A DNA stretch of 64,000 nt from Flavobacterium agri. GTDB taxonomy: Bacteria > Bacteroidota > Bacteroidia > Flavobacteriales > Flavobacteriaceae. Position numbers and translations under genes: made by a program. The notes under the pieces were generated by a model. The model searched no databases. It was not told where the DNA came from and saw only the letters and a program-made list of their open reading frames with translations. The stretch spans positions 5,886 through 69,885 of the forward strand of contig NZ_JACBJI010000008.1 in the NCBI RefSeq assembly GCF_013401995.1. Direction: 5' to 3'. This document shows, in pieces, positions 28,572 through 37,631 of this stretch. How positions within the stretch are numbered: the stretch's first letter is position 1; each line of letters opens with the position of its first letter.

Positions 28572-28898
28572 ATGAGATCCAGAATTTTGCTGGCCGCTTC
28601 TGCTGCCTTGCTTTTTAGCTGTTCGCCTAAAACCGTCGTACAGCCGACCACTCCCAAAACAACTGAACCGCCCGTAACTACCGTGGCCGAAGCGCCTGCC
28701 CCTATGTCTGAAAACGTCATGAAAGGAAAAGATCTTTACGACGGACGTTGCGGCAAATGCCACCCGCTTTTCAAACCTTCGGACCACACCGCAGAGCAAT
28801 GGGAACCTATACTCAAGCGCATGCAAAAGAAAGCACACATAAGCGATGAAGATATGGTGTTGGTACACGATTACGTTTTTGCCAACCTTTCCCAATAA
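28572..28898 (+). CDS. Small lipoprotein with a haem c motif (CGKCH)
   Basis: 108 residues. The signal MRSRILLAASAALLFSC ends in a lipobox Cys. A Pro/Thr-rich linker leads to GKDLYDGRCGKCHPLFKP, a CxxCH haem-attachment site, and a helical end with EQWEPILKRMQKKAHIS, where Met in RMQ could be the second haem ligand. It looks like a minimal membrane-tethered cytochrome c that could carry electrons in the periplasm. It is a single gene bounded by terminators on both sides. Confidence 0.8.
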   Translation: MRSRILLAASAALLFSCSPKTVVQPTTPKTTEPPVTTVAEAPAPMSENVMKGKDLYDGRCGKCHPLFKPSDHTAEQWEPILKRMQKKAHISDEDMVLVHDYVFANLSQ

Positions 28899-28926
28899 AA
28901 AAGGCATCCGATCGAGGATGCCTTTT
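28899..28926. terminator. Bidirectional intrinsic terminator
   Basis: The perfect 11 bp stem AAAAGGCATCC/GGATGCCTTTT lies between the convergent cytochrome and glgC genes. Confidence 0.85.
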
Positions 28927-28937
28927 GTTTTATCGCC

Positions 28938-30215
28938 TTATTCGACAACGAACCCGTCGGGCAGCGTCGCGTTCTTTTTCACGACGATGATACCGTCTTT
29001 TACCGTATACAATTCATGGTCCGAATCCGGAAGGTGTTTGCCGCCGTTGAGTTTTACATCGTTCCCGATGCGGCAATTCTTGTCGATGATCGTATTGTTC
29101 AGGTAACACCTTTCCCCTATCCCGATATTGATCACGCGATGTTCGAGGTTAGTGTAGATTTCCTTGAGGTTCTGATAGAAATCGCTTCCCATGAGGTAGG
29201 AATTGTGCACTTCGGAATCGCGTCCGATACGCGTCCTGATCCCTATCACGGAATGGTTGACCGTGCAATGGTTCAATATACAACCTTCGGCAATCAACGA
29301 TTTGCTGATCGTGGACGTGCCGATGATTTTCGATGGCGGAAGCACGCGCGCCCTGGTAAATATCCGGTTGTCGTTGTCGAAAAGGTTGAATTGCGGAATC
29401 TCGTCGGTGAGCTCGAGGTTCGCTTCAAAAAACGAATCGATGTTCCCGATATCGGTCCAATAACCTTCGTATTGGTAACTGCGTATTTTGTGTTTCCCGA
29501 CCGATTGCGGCATGATTTCTTTTCCGAAATCGGTTGTCGTCGGGTCGGACATCAGTTTTACCAGAAGCTCGCGGTTGAACACATAAATCCCCATAGACGC
29601 CAGATAATGCTTGCCTTGCGACTGCATTTCTTCGCTTACGGGCGACGTCCAATCGGGCAAGACATCGGGTTTTGGTTTTTCGGTAAACGCCGTGATCCAA
29701 TCGTCCGTGTCGGTTTTTAAAATCCCGAAACCGGGCGCGTCCTTCGCATTTACCGGAAGCGTCGCAATCGAGATTTCGGCTCCGCTTTCCTCATGTCTCG
29801 TGATCATATCATTGAAATCCATCTGGTACAACTGGTCGCCCGACAAAATCAGCGCATATTTGAAATCGTGATTGAGGAAATACTGCATGCATTGGCGCAC
29901 CGCGTCGGCCGTGCCTTGAAACCAGGTCGCGTTTTCGGGCGTCTGTTCGGCGGCGAGTATGTCAACGAAAGACGTCGAGAACGTACTGAAATGATACGTG
30001 TTCTTGATGTGTTTGTTGAGTGATGCCGAATTGAACTGCGTCAAGACAAAAATGCGCTTGATGTCGCTGTTGATGCAATTCGAGATCGGAATATCGACCA
30101 AACGGTATTTTCCCGCAATCGGGACCGCAGGTTTTGAACGGCTTTGGGTCAACGGGGAAAGTCTTGAACCCTGTCCTCCGCCCAATATGATGGCCAATGT
30201 CTTGCTGTTTTGCAT
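28938..30215 (-). CDS. glgC: Glucose-1-phosphate adenylyltransferase
   Basis: 425 residues. It makes ADP-glucose from glucose-1-phosphate and ATP for glycogen synthesis. The nucleotide-binding start AIILGGGQGSRLSPLTQSRS, the substrate-site stretch FTEKPKPD, and a C-terminal left-handed beta-helix (CILNHCTVNHSVIGIRTRIG) are all present, and the length is normal. It follows glgA with a 3 bp gap, so the two form one operon read from right to left. Confidence 0.97.
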   Translation of the reverse strand: MQNSKTLAIILGGGQGSRLSPLTQSRSKPAVPIAGKYRLVDIPISNCINSDIKRIFVLTQFNSASLNKHIKNTYHFSTFSTSFVDILAAEQTPENATWFQGTADAVRQCMQYFLNHDFKYALILSGDQLYQMDFNDMITRHEESGAEISIATLPVNAKDAPGFGILKTDTDDWITAFTEKPKPDVLPDWTSPVSEEMQSQGKHYLASMGIYVFNRELLVKLMSDPTTTDFGKEIMPQSVGKHKIRSYQYEGYWTDIGNIDSFFEANLELTDEIPQFNLFDNDNRIFTRARVLPPSKIIGTSTISKSLIAEGCILNHCTVNHSVIGIRTRIGRDSEVHNSYLMGSDFYQNLKEIYTNLEHRVINIGIGERCYLNNTIIDKNCRIGNDVKLNGGKHLPDSDHELYTVKDGIIVVKKNATLPDGFVVE

Positions 30216-30218
30216 GTC

Positions 30219-31634
30219 TTATCTTTTTAAGTTCAGATATTGTTCGATGTAGTGTTGTGCGACCGAATCCCAAGAATGGTCGATCTGCATGCCCGTTTTA
30301 CGGATCGCGTCGAATTTCTTCTGGTCGGCGAAAAGTTCGAGCGCGCGACCGACCGACCACAACACGTCGTCCGCGCTCGTTTGGTCGTGGCAAATGCCGA
30401 AACCGCCGTCGCCCATATCGATCACGGTATCGCGCAATCCACCGGTTCGCCGCACGATCGGAACCGTTCCGTATCGCAACGAATACATTTGGTTGAGTCC
30501 GCATGGTTCGACGCGTGACGGCATCAGCAGAAAGTCGGAACCGCCGTACACCAAATGCGCGAGCTGCTCGTTGTAGCCGATATAACAATTGTAATGCTCG
30601 CGATGGAAATGCGAAATGGCGCGCAAATGATCTTCTACCGACGGATCGCCCGAACCGAGTATCAAAACGTTCGCCCTGCCTTTATATTCAGTGAGTATTC
30701 TTCTTGCTATTTCGGGAAGCAACTCCGCTCCTTTTTCGTAGACCAATCGTCCGATGAACGCGAAAATCGGCAAGTCCTCATCTAAAGCGAACTGCTCGCA
30801 AAGCACCTTTTTGTTTTTGGATTTACCTGATTTCATAGTTTTGACGTCGTAATTGGCCACCAGCATCGCATCGGTTTTCGAGTTCCACACTTCGGTATCG
30901 ATGCCGTTCAGAATCCCGACCGATTTGATGCGCTCGTATCGCAACAGGTTTTCGAGTCCGTTTGCATGGTGCATCATTTCTTCGAGATAAGTCGGGGAAA
31001 CCGTAGTCAATTTCCACACGCATTTTATCGCGCACGCCAACGGATTGATCGCGCCGTTCCATTCGAGATAACCGGCGTTCACGGGCGCGAATTCAGGCAA
31101 ATAATGCATCTTGTCGAACGAAAACCAGCCTTGGTATTGCGCATTGTGGATCGTGAGCACGGTTGGTATGCGGTTCAATTGCCCGTATTTGAAGCAATGC
31201 TGCATCATGAACGGGATCAATCCGGTGTGGTGGTCATGGCAATGCACGATATCGGGTCGTTGGCCGGTTTCGGTAATCCAATCGAGAAACGCGATCTGGA
31301 AAGCGGTAAAGCGTTCGGTATCGTCTTCGAAGCCATAGATCTCAGGTCGGTCGAACAGCTGCGGGATTTTGATCTGGTACAATTCGAATCCCAACAAATC
31401 GGTTTTCTCTTTTACCACGGTATAATGAAGATGGAAAACGCCGAGCTTGACTTCTCCCGAAAAAACATCCTCAAACTGCTGCTCACGCGAAAATTTTGTG
31501 TCATATCCCGGAATGACGACCTTGGCCGAATGCCTCAAACGGTTGATATATTTGGGCAAAGCACCCACTACATCGGCGAGTCCGCCCACTTTTGCAGCCG
31601 GAAAACACTCGGCGCTCACGTGATAAATTTCCAT
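30219..31634 (-). CDS. glgA: Glycogen (starch) synthase, GT5
   Basis: 471 residues, cytoplasmic. The N-terminal KVGGLADVVGALPKYINRL holds the ADP-glucose binding KVGGL motif. HCHDHHTGLIPFMMQ and the C-terminal LLMPSRVEPCGLNQMYSLRYG carry the GT-B retaining-site residues (E-P-C-G-L-N). It extends alpha-1,4-glucan from the ADP-glucose made by the adjacent glgC product. The 190 bp upstream is a divergent promoter region shared with the CsaA-like gene. Confidence 0.97.
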   Translation of the reverse strand: MEIYHVSAECFPAAKVGGLADVVGALPKYINRLRHSAKVVIPGYDTKFSREQQFEDVFSGEVKLGVFHLHYTVVKEKTDLLGFELYQIKIPQLFDRPEIYGFEDDTERFTAFQIAFLDWITETGQRPDIVHCHDHHTGLIPFMMQHCFKYGQLNRIPTVLTIHNAQYQGWFSFDKMHYLPEFAPVNAGYLEWNGAINPLACAIKCVWKLTTVSPTYLEEMMHHANGLENLLRYERIKSVGILNGIDTEVWNSKTDAMLVANYDVKTMKSGKSKNKKVLCEQFALDEDLPIFAFIGRLVYEKGAELLPEIARRILTEYKGRANVLILGSGDPSVEDHLRAISHFHREHYNCYIGYNEQLAHLVYGGSDFLLMPSRVEPCGLNQMYSLRYGTVPIVRRTGGLRDTVIDMGDGGFGICHDQTSADDVLWSVGRALELFADQKKFDAIRKTGMQIDHSWDSVAQHYIEQYLNLKR

Positions 31635-31825
31635 GTGACAAAAATCAAGGATAACCTTACTAATTTACGCAAAACGACACAAGAAAACGTACCGATTCGG
31701 ATAAGCATTTGTTAAGAATCCGATTAATTTCGAATCCTGAGAAAATTGTACGTGTCCTTCATAAATCGTAGTTTAGGACGCGAAAAAACACCTCTTAAAA
31801 CGAATATCCGCAAAAAAATAAGCCT

Positions 31826-32161
31826 ATGGATTTGACCTGGAACGAATTCGAACGCGTCGAAATGCGCGTCGGGACGATTTTGGAAGCCAACGATTTCCCC
31901 GAAGCGCGAAAACCCGCCTATCAACTCACGATAGATTTCGGCAGCACAATCGGCATCCGGAAATCATCGGCCCAGATTACGCAACGCTACGCCAAAGAAG
32001 ATTTGGTCGGAAAACAGATCGTGGCTGTCGTGAATTTTCCAAAGAAGCAGATCGGGAAATTCATGAGCGAATGCCTGGTTTTGGGTTCGGTGGGCGAAGC
32101 GAATGACATCGTGTTGCTTTCGCCCGATTTCAAAGTCGAAAACGGATTGCGGATCGGATAA
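31826..32161 (+). CDS. csaA: CsaA-like tRNA-binding domain protein
   Basis: 111 residues, the whole protein being one EMAP/OB-fold tRNA-binding domain: FERVEMRVGTILEANDFPEARKPAYQ, then IVAVVNFPKKQIGKFMSECLVLG. Such CsaA-type homodimers bind tRNA-like RNA and have been described as export-related chaperones; which role applies here is not visible. Confidence 0.9.
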   Translation: MDLTWNEFERVEMRVGTILEANDFPEARKPAYQLTIDFGSTIGIRKSSAQITQRYAKEDLVGKQIVAVVNFPKKQIGKFMSECLVLGSVGEANDIVLLSPDFKVENGLRIG

Positions 32162-32171
32162 TTTAAAGCAA

Positions 32172-32198
32172 AAAAATCCGGAACGAATCCGGATTTTT
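32172..32198. terminator. Bidirectional intrinsic terminator
   Basis: The stem AAAAATCCGG/CCGGATTTTT with loop AACGAAT lies between the convergent csaA and DUF3276 genes. Confidence 0.85.
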
Positions 32199-32221
32199 AG
32201 TTTTTTGGTTTGGTCGGTTGA

Positions 32222-32596
32222 TCAGATATCATCGAAATCTACATCGGTAAAGCTCGCGGCTTTTGCGGATTCCTCAATCCTTTCGATGTTGTACTCACGT
32301 TTGAAATCCCTTTGGTGACGCTCCGAAATCACTTCCTCACCTTTTTGGTTGAGAACGTAAGAGGTCATGTCGTTGAGGATTTCGTTGAAGGCGGTAAAAT
32401 CTTCTTTATACAAATAGATCTTGTGTTTTTTGAAGTGGAAAGAGCCGTCTTCTTCGGTGAATTTCTTGCTTTCGGTAATCGTGATATAGTAATCGTCGGC
32501 GCGGGTTGCCCTCACGTCGAAGAAGTAAGTCCTTCTACCGGCGCGCAGCACCTTCGAAAAAATTTCTTCCTTCTCCATCATATCATTTTCTCTCAT
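32222..32596 (-). CDS. DUF3276 PUR-like nucleic acid-binding protein
   Basis: 124 residues. SKVLRAGRRTYFFDVRATRADDYYITITESKK, then FKKHKIYLYKEDFTAFNEILNDM, is the PUR-alpha-like repeat typical of the Bacteroidota and spirochaete DUF3276 family, known to bind single-stranded DNA or RNA. The acidic tail (FTDVDFDDI) is typical. Three Met codons lie in the first seven positions, so the exact start (32596 or 32581) is open. It is monocistronic. Confidence 0.9.
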   Translation of the reverse strand: MRENDMMEKEEIFSKVLRAGRRTYFFDVRATRADDYYITITESKKFTEEDGSFHFKKHKIYLYKEDFTAFNEILNDMTSYVLNQKGEEVISERHQRDFKREYNIERIEESAKAASFTDVDFDDI

Positions 32597-32667
32597 AACG
32601 TAAGAATTCTAGTTGTTATAGTTTTTTTCCTTTCAAAAATGCAGAAAAAAGGCAAAACCACCAAAAT

Positions 32668-34434
32668 TTACGTCAATTCTTTTTCCGAAAGCTGCTTCAG
32701 ATACAACTCACGATAATAACCTTCTTCGTTTAGCAATTGATTGTGAGTACCTTGCTGAATGATCGTTCCGCCGTCCAAAATCAGGATGCGGTCGGCATTT
32801 TTGGCCGAAGAAACGCGATGGCTCACGATGATGGTCGTCTTATCCTTACAGAAATCGAGCAAGTTACCCAAGATGGTTTCCTCGGTTTCTGTATCGACGG
32901 CCGAAAGACAATCGTCGAGCAGCAATACCTTCGGATCGCGTATGGCCGCGCGCGCGATCGAAACCCTTTGCTTCTGTCCGCCCGACAAAGTGATGCCGCG
33001 TTCGCCCAGAATCGTTTCGTATTGCAAGTTGAAAGCAGCGATATTGTCGTGAACGGCAGCGAGTTTGGCCGATGCGATGACTTCTTCTTCTGTCGCGTCT
33101 TCTTTTCCGAATCTTATGTTGTTCTTGATGGAATCCGAAAACAGGAAAGCGTCTTGCGGAACAGTGCCGACATTGTCGCGAAGATCGTTCAGGTTGAGTT
33201 TTTCTATTGGTGTACCGTCTACGAGCACTTCGCCCGACGAGACGTCGTACAATCGCGAAACCAGCGACAAAACCGTCGATTTCCCCGAACCGGTTTTACC
33301 CAGGATCGCGAGCGTTTCTCCTTTATCGACTTTGAAAGACATTTTCTTCAAGGCCGTGATTCCGGTATCGTCATAGGTGAATGTGACGTTTTTGAATTCG
33401 ATGCTGCCCGAAATTTCGGAATACTCCGGATTGTGGTTCTTGATATCGGGTTCGATTTTGAGGAATTCGTTGATGCGTTTCTGAGATGCTTCGGCTTCCT
33501 GAACCATGGACGAAACCCAGCCCAATGAAGCGACGGGCCATGTAAGCATGTTCACATACAGGATAAATTCTGCGATGACACCGATATTAGGGATGTCCGG
33601 ATCGTTGTTGATGTACATCATCCCACCAAAATAAATCACGACGAGGTTACTCGCGCCGATCAATGCGATCATCAAAGGCCCGAACAACGATTGGACCTTT
33701 GCCAAACTCATGCTTTTTGCTTTGCTTTCAAGCGAGAGTTCGACCATGCGATCCTGTTGTTGCTTCTCTAGCGAATAGGCTTTGATTACACGAACTCCCG
33801 AGAAAACCTCTTGCGTAAAACTCGACACTTTCGACAAATATTGCTGGAACGTCGTGCTGCGCTTGTTGATTTGCGTGCTCAATTTGAAAATCGCATATGA
33901 CAACAACGGCAGCGGCAACAGCGTATAAATCGTCAATTCTACCGATTTGCCTGCCATAAACGCGATTACGACGATGAATCGGATAAGCGTCTGGATCGAA
34001 TACATCACCGCCGGCCCGACATACATGCGCGTCTTTCCGACGTCTTCGCTGATGCGGTTCATCAGATCGCCTGTGCGGTTGCGCTTGTAAAAGCTTTGGG
34101 AAAGCCGTTCGTACTGCCTGAAAACCTCGTTCTTGAGGTCGAATTCGATATGACGCGACATCACGATCAACGTTTGACGCGTGATGAAAAGCAGGAAACC
34201 CGAAATGAGCGTCGTGACCAAAATCAGCATGATGTTGCGCCACAGTCGCGATTCTACCCAGATTTTGTCGACGTTTCCAGCCTCGAAATGTTTCTGTACC
34301 ACCGCAAACGAGTCGCTGACCAGTCGCGGAGCAAAAGAAGAGAAGATTTGTGAGACGATCGTAATGACAATACCCGACAAAAAGTGGTATTTATATTTTA
34401 CGAAATATTTATTTAAATACTGTAATTCTTTCAT
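32668..34434 (-). CDS. ABC exporter, fused permease-ATPase (MsbA/lipid-multidrug type)
   Basis: 588 residues. A six-helix membrane domain (about residues 15-310) precedes an ATPase domain with Walker A GKTGSGKS at 379-386, signature LSGGQKQR and Walker B VLLLDDCLSAVD. Half-transporters of this shape dimerise in the inner membrane and flip lipids or drugs outward; the substrate cannot be told. It is divergent from the leucine dehydrogenase gene, with a 196 bp shared upstream region. Confidence 0.93.
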   Translation of the reverse strand: MKELQYLNKYFVKYKYHFLSGIVITIVSQIFSSFAPRLVSDSFAVVQKHFEAGNVDKIWVESRLWRNIMLILVTTLISGFLLFITRQTLIVMSRHIEFDLKNEVFRQYERLSQSFYKRNRTGDLMNRISEDVGKTRMYVGPAVMYSIQTLIRFIVVIAFMAGKSVELTIYTLLPLPLLSYAIFKLSTQINKRSTTFQQYLSKVSSFTQEVFSGVRVIKAYSLEKQQQDRMVELSLESKAKSMSLAKVQSLFGPLMIALIGASNLVVIYFGGMMYINNDPDIPNIGVIAEFILYVNMLTWPVASLGWVSSMVQEAEASQKRINEFLKIEPDIKNHNPEYSEISGSIEFKNVTFTYDDTGITALKKMSFKVDKGETLAILGKTGSGKSTVLSLVSRLYDVSSGEVLVDGTPIEKLNLNDLRDNVGTVPQDAFLFSDSIKNNIRFGKEDATEEEVIASAKLAAVHDNIAAFNLQYETILGERGITLSGGQKQRVSIARAAIRDPKVLLLDDCLSAVDTETEETILGNLLDFCKDKTTIIVSHRVSSAKNADRILILDGGTIIQQGTHNQLLNEEGYYRELYLKQLSEKELT

Positions 34435-34581
34435 GATTCCAAATCGGAAACGAGCCGATTAACATTCAAAGGTGTTAAAATGCGAAGAATAATTAAATTT
34501 CAGAAAAAGCCCGACAAATCAACATTTATTAACAATTCCCTAATTTAAATCAAATTCAGTGCGTTTTCTTAATTTAATCCT

Positions 34582-34589
34582 TAGTTTTG
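34582..34589 (+). promoter_or_regulatory. Bacteroidota -7 box TAGTTTTG upstream of leucine dehydrogenase
   Basis: TAGTTTTG matches TAnnTTTG and lies 41 bp before the ATG at 34631. No clear -33 TTTG was seen at the right distance. Confidence 0.45.
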
Positions 34590-34630
34590 CGATAGCTTTT
34601 TACAAAAGCCTCAAAATTAAATCTTGAAAT

Positions 34631-35734
34631 ATGATAACTGAATTCACTACCGCAAAAGACCTGCACAAGATTGATCCGGTATTCGGTCAAGCTTCATTCG
34701 ACAACCATGAGCAGATTGTTTTTTGCCACGACAAAGATACCGGTTTGAAAGCAATTATCGGTGTTCATAACACAGTTTTAGGACCTGCGTTGGGCGGAAC
34801 CCGTATGTGGAAATACGCCAACGAATGGGAAGCTCTGAACGACGTTTTGCGCCTTTCACGCGGTATGACCTATAAGTCTGCTATTTCCGGATTGAATTTG
34901 GGAGGCGGTAAAGCCGTAATCATCGGCGATGCCAAAACCGACAAGACGCCGGAAATGATGCTTGCTTTCGGGCGTTTCATCGATTCGTTGAGCGGAAAAT
35001 ACATCACGGCCGAAGACGTAGGAACGACAACTCCAGACATGGATTTGATCCGTACGGTAACCAAAAACGTAACCGGAATTTCCGAAGCTAACGGTGGTTC
35101 AGGAAATCCTTCTCCCGTAACGGCTTACGGCGTTTACATGGGAATGAAAGCCGCAGCGAAATACAAATTCGGAAGCGACAACCTATCGGGCAAAAAAGTA
35201 TTGGTTCAAGGTACGGGACATGTCGGTGAGACTTTGGTGAAACACCTTTCGGAAGAAGGCGCGACCATCACCGTTTCAGACATCAGCCAAAGCCGTATGG
35301 AAGAAGTCGCCAAAAAATATGGCGCAACGATCTTCGAAGGCGACGATTTGTATACTGCCGACGTAGACATCTACGCTCCATGTGCGCTTGGCGCGACGAT
35401 CAACGACGATACGGTTTACAGAATCCAGGCACAAGTGATTGCCGGAGCCGCGAACAACCAGTTGGCAAACGAGCAGGTTCACGGAAAAATCCTTCGTGAA
35501 AGAGGAATCGCTTACGCTCCCGATTTCTTGATCAACGCCGGCGGAATCATCAACGTTTACGGAGAAATCGTGAACTACGGCAAAGAAGAAGCCATGAAAA
35601 GAACCGAGAACATCTACAATACGACGCTCGAGATCTTCGACCTTGCCGATTCCAAAAACCTTACTACACTTCAGGCGGCCATGGCAATTGCCGAAAAGCG
35701 CATCGAAGACCGTAAAAAAGAAAACGGGAAATAA
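34631..35734 (+). CDS. ldh: Leucine (Glu/Leu/Phe/Val-type) dehydrogenase
   Basis: 367 residues, cytoplasmic. GPALGGTRMWKY and MTYKSAISGLNLGGGKAVI form the substrate pocket with the catalytic Lys of GGGKAV. GKKVLVQGTGHVGETLVKHL is the NAD-binding Rossmann site. It deaminates branched-chain amino acids to 2-oxoacids with NAD, feeding branched-chain fatty acid synthesis, which is prominent in flavobacteria. Exact substrate preference among Leu, Val and Phe is not readable from sequence. Confidence 0.93.
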   Translation: MITEFTTAKDLHKIDPVFGQASFDNHEQIVFCHDKDTGLKAIIGVHNTVLGPALGGTRMWKYANEWEALNDVLRLSRGMTYKSAISGLNLGGGKAVIIGDAKTDKTPEMMLAFGRFIDSLSGKYITAEDVGTTTPDMDLIRTVTKNVTGISEANGGSGNPSPVTAYGVYMGMKAAAKYKFGSDNLSGKKVLVQGTGHVGETLVKHLSEEGATITVSDISQSRMEEVAKKYGATIFEGDDLYTADVDIYAPCALGATINDDTVYRIQAQVIAGAANNQLANEQVHGKILRERGIAYAPDFLINAGGIINVYGEIVNYGKEEAMKRTENIYNTTLEIFDLADSKNLTTLQAAMAIAEKRIEDRKKENGK

Positions 35735-35764
35735 GAATCCCACAAGAAATAATATTATTTTTGC

Positions 35765-35791
35765 GGAGCGGAAACCAATTGTTTCCGCTCC
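35765..35791 (+). terminator. Hairpin terminator after leucine dehydrogenase
   Basis: The perfect 11 bp stem GGAGCGGAAAC/GTTTCCGCTCC has loop CAATT, followed by a short T-rich stretch. Confidence 0.75.
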
Positions 35792-35816
35792 TTTAATTTT
35801 ATAAAAGTTCTTACAG

Positions 35817-36755
35817 GTGTTAAACAGAAGACATATCCGGATCAAAGTGATGCAATCGATTTACTCCATGCATCAAAACGGCTCCGACAGTTTGGAGAAA
35901 CAGGAGAAATTCCTGTTGTACAGCATCGAAAGCATGTTCGATCTTTATTTGATCATGTTCTCGGCCCTTATCGAAATCCGACGCAGCGAAGCCGATTTCA
36001 TCGAAAAATCCAGCAAAAAACACCTTAGTACGAAAGAAGAACGCGATCCGAACCTAAAATTCGTAAACAATGCCGTGCTGACGTACCTCGACGAGAGCAA
36101 TTCGTTAAGCATCGCTTTGGAAAACCGCAAAATCAACAACTGGAAACTCAACGACGACTACATCCTGTTGCTTTTGAAAGACATCAAGGATAGTGAGTTG
36201 TATCAGAAATACATGTCCAATCGCGTGAACAATTTCGCCGAAGACAAACAATTCATCCTCGATCTTTTCACCGAAGTCATCGTGCCGAACGAAAAACTGT
36301 ACGATTACCTCGAGGATTATAAATTGACTTGGGTAGATGATATTCCGCTCGTGAATACGCAAATCCAAAAAGAACTGAAAGCACTCGAAGAAGGTCAGGA
36401 TTTCCGCTTGTCCAAACTTTACAAAGACGAGGAAGATAAGGAATTCGTGAGCCAGCTTTTCCGTAAAACCGTGCTTAACGAGCCCGAACTCGCCAAGGAA
36501 TACATCGACAAAACCCCGAATTGGGATACCGAACGTATTGCCGAAATCGATACGATCATCCTTAAGATGGCTATTTGCGAGTTCCTTAAGTTCCCATCGA
36601 TCCCTATCAAAGTTACGATCAACGAATACCTCGAGATCGCCAAGGAATATTCGACCCCGAAAAGCAGCATTTTTATAAACGGGATCCTCGACAACCTCGT
36701 CAAGGAATTCCAGACCGCAAACAAACTCAACAAGGCAGGCCGCGGCTTGCTCTAA
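35817..36755 (+). CDS. nusB: Transcription antitermination factor NusB, long Bacteroidota form
   Basis: 312 residues, about twice the usual NusB length. It starts at GTG 35817 with NRRHIRIKVMQSIYSMHQ, the typical N-terminal helix. The C-terminal part PNWDTERIAEIDTIILKMAICEFLKFPSIPIKVTINEYLEIAKEYS is the conserved NusB core that binds boxA RNA with NusE in rRNA antitermination. The extra middle segment is normal in this phylum. It leads a three-gene operon with the DUF1573 gene and yajC. Confidence 0.93.
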   Translation: MLNRRHIRIKVMQSIYSMHQNGSDSLEKQEKFLLYSIESMFDLYLIMFSALIEIRRSEADFIEKSSKKHLSTKEERDPNLKFVNNAVLTYLDESNSLSIALENRKINNWKLNDDYILLLLKDIKDSELYQKYMSNRVNNFAEDKQFILDLFTEVIVPNEKLYDYLEDYKLTWVDDIPLVNTQIQKELKALEEGQDFRLSKLYKDEEDKEFVSQLFRKTVLNEPELAKEYIDKTPNWDTERIAEIDTIILKMAICEFLKFPSIPIKVTINEYLEIAKEYSTPKSSIFINGILDNLVKEFQTANKLNKAGRGLL

Positions 36756-36773
36756 TTTAACCGTTCCATCATC

Positions 36774-37289
36774 ATGAAGAAATTTGTGCTTGCCATGACG
36801 CTTTCGGCCGCTATTGCAGCCACGTCGTGCAAAAAGGAAGACGCCGCTTCCAAAATCGACCCGAACGCACAAGACGTTCCGGTTTCTACGGCAACTCCGA
36901 ATCCCGAACCGAATATCGGAGGCCCGGACGTAGCCTCACAAAAACCGGCTCCGCCCGCCGACGGCAAATATCCGGTCATCGAATTCGAGAAAACCGAGCA
37001 CGATTTCGGCATGATCAGCCAAGGCGACAAAGTGACCTATGTGTTCAAGTTCAAGAATACGGGCGAAGGCGACCTCATCATTTCGAAAGCGAAAGGTTCT
37101 TGCGGCTGTACGATTCCGGAATACCCGAAAGAGCCCGTAAAACCGGGAACTGAAGGCGAAATCAAGGTATCGTTCAACTCTGCCGGGAAACACGGCAAGC
37201 AAACCAAATCGGTTACGCTTATGACCAACACCGAAAAAGGCGTCGAACGTCTTGAAATCCACGCAAATATCACCGATAAAAACAGCTAA
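36774..37289 (+). CDS. DUF1573 lipoprotein
   Basis: 171 residues. The signal MKKFVLAMTLSAAIAATSC has a lipobox Cys at 19. After a Pro/Asp-rich linker comes an Ig/ASPM-like domain: EFEKTEHDFGMISQGDKVTY, KFKNTGEGDLIISKAKGSCGC, then VKPGTEGEIKVSFNSAGK, the DUF1573 pattern with its conserved CGCT. The family is common in Bacteroidota next to nusB and yajC. Its function is not established. It sits 19 bp after nusB and 2 bp before yajC. Confidence 0.9.
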   Translation: MKKFVLAMTLSAAIAATSCKKEDAASKIDPNAQDVPVSTATPNPEPNIGGPDVASQKPAPPADGKYPVIEFEKTEHDFGMISQGDKVTYVFKFKNTGEGDLIISKAKGSCGCTIPEYPKEPVKPGTEGEIKVSFNSAGKHGKQTKSVTLMTNTEKGVERLEIHANITDKNS

Positions 37290-37291
37290 TC

Positions 37292-37579
37292 ATGAATTAC
37301 CAACAAATATTGCCCTTAGTGCTCATGTTCGCGGTCGTGTATCTTTTTATGATCCTGCCGCAACAAAGACGCATGAAAAAAGAAAAAGCATTCGAAAGCA
37401 CGCTTAAAGTAGGCGACAAAGTCATCACCAAAAGCGGCATCCACGGACGTGTGAGCGAACTTTCCGAAAAAACCGTGATCATCGAGACGATGGCCGGCAA
37501 AATCAAATTCGAGCGTTCGGCCATTTCAATGGAAATGAGCGCGGCCTTGAATACGACGGTTGCAGAAGAAAAAAAATAA
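37292..37579 (+). CDS. yajC: Preprotein translocase subunit YajC
   Basis: 95 residues. One membrane helix (ILPLVLMFAVVYLFMILP) is followed by the family phrase PQQRRMKKEKAFESTLKVGDKVITKSGIHG. YajC is an accessory of the Sec-SecDF complex in the inner membrane. It is the last gene of the nusB operon, ended by the hairpin at 37599-37630. Confidence 0.96.
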   Translation: MNYQQILPLVLMFAVVYLFMILPQQRRMKKEKAFESTLKVGDKVITKSGIHGRVSELSEKTVIIETMAGKIKFERSAISMEMSAALNTTVAEEKK

Positions 37580-37598
37580 GTTTTTCTTTATTGAAAAT

Positions 37599-37630
37599 AA
37601 AACGCGGATTGTTCGAGCTTTCCGCGTTTT
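37599..37630. terminator. Bidirectional terminator between yajC and the YdeI-like gene
   Basis: The stem AAAACGCGGA/TCCGCGTTTT has a 12 nt loop and flanking A/T tracts; it serves two convergent genes. Confidence 0.8.
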
Positions 37631-37631
37631 T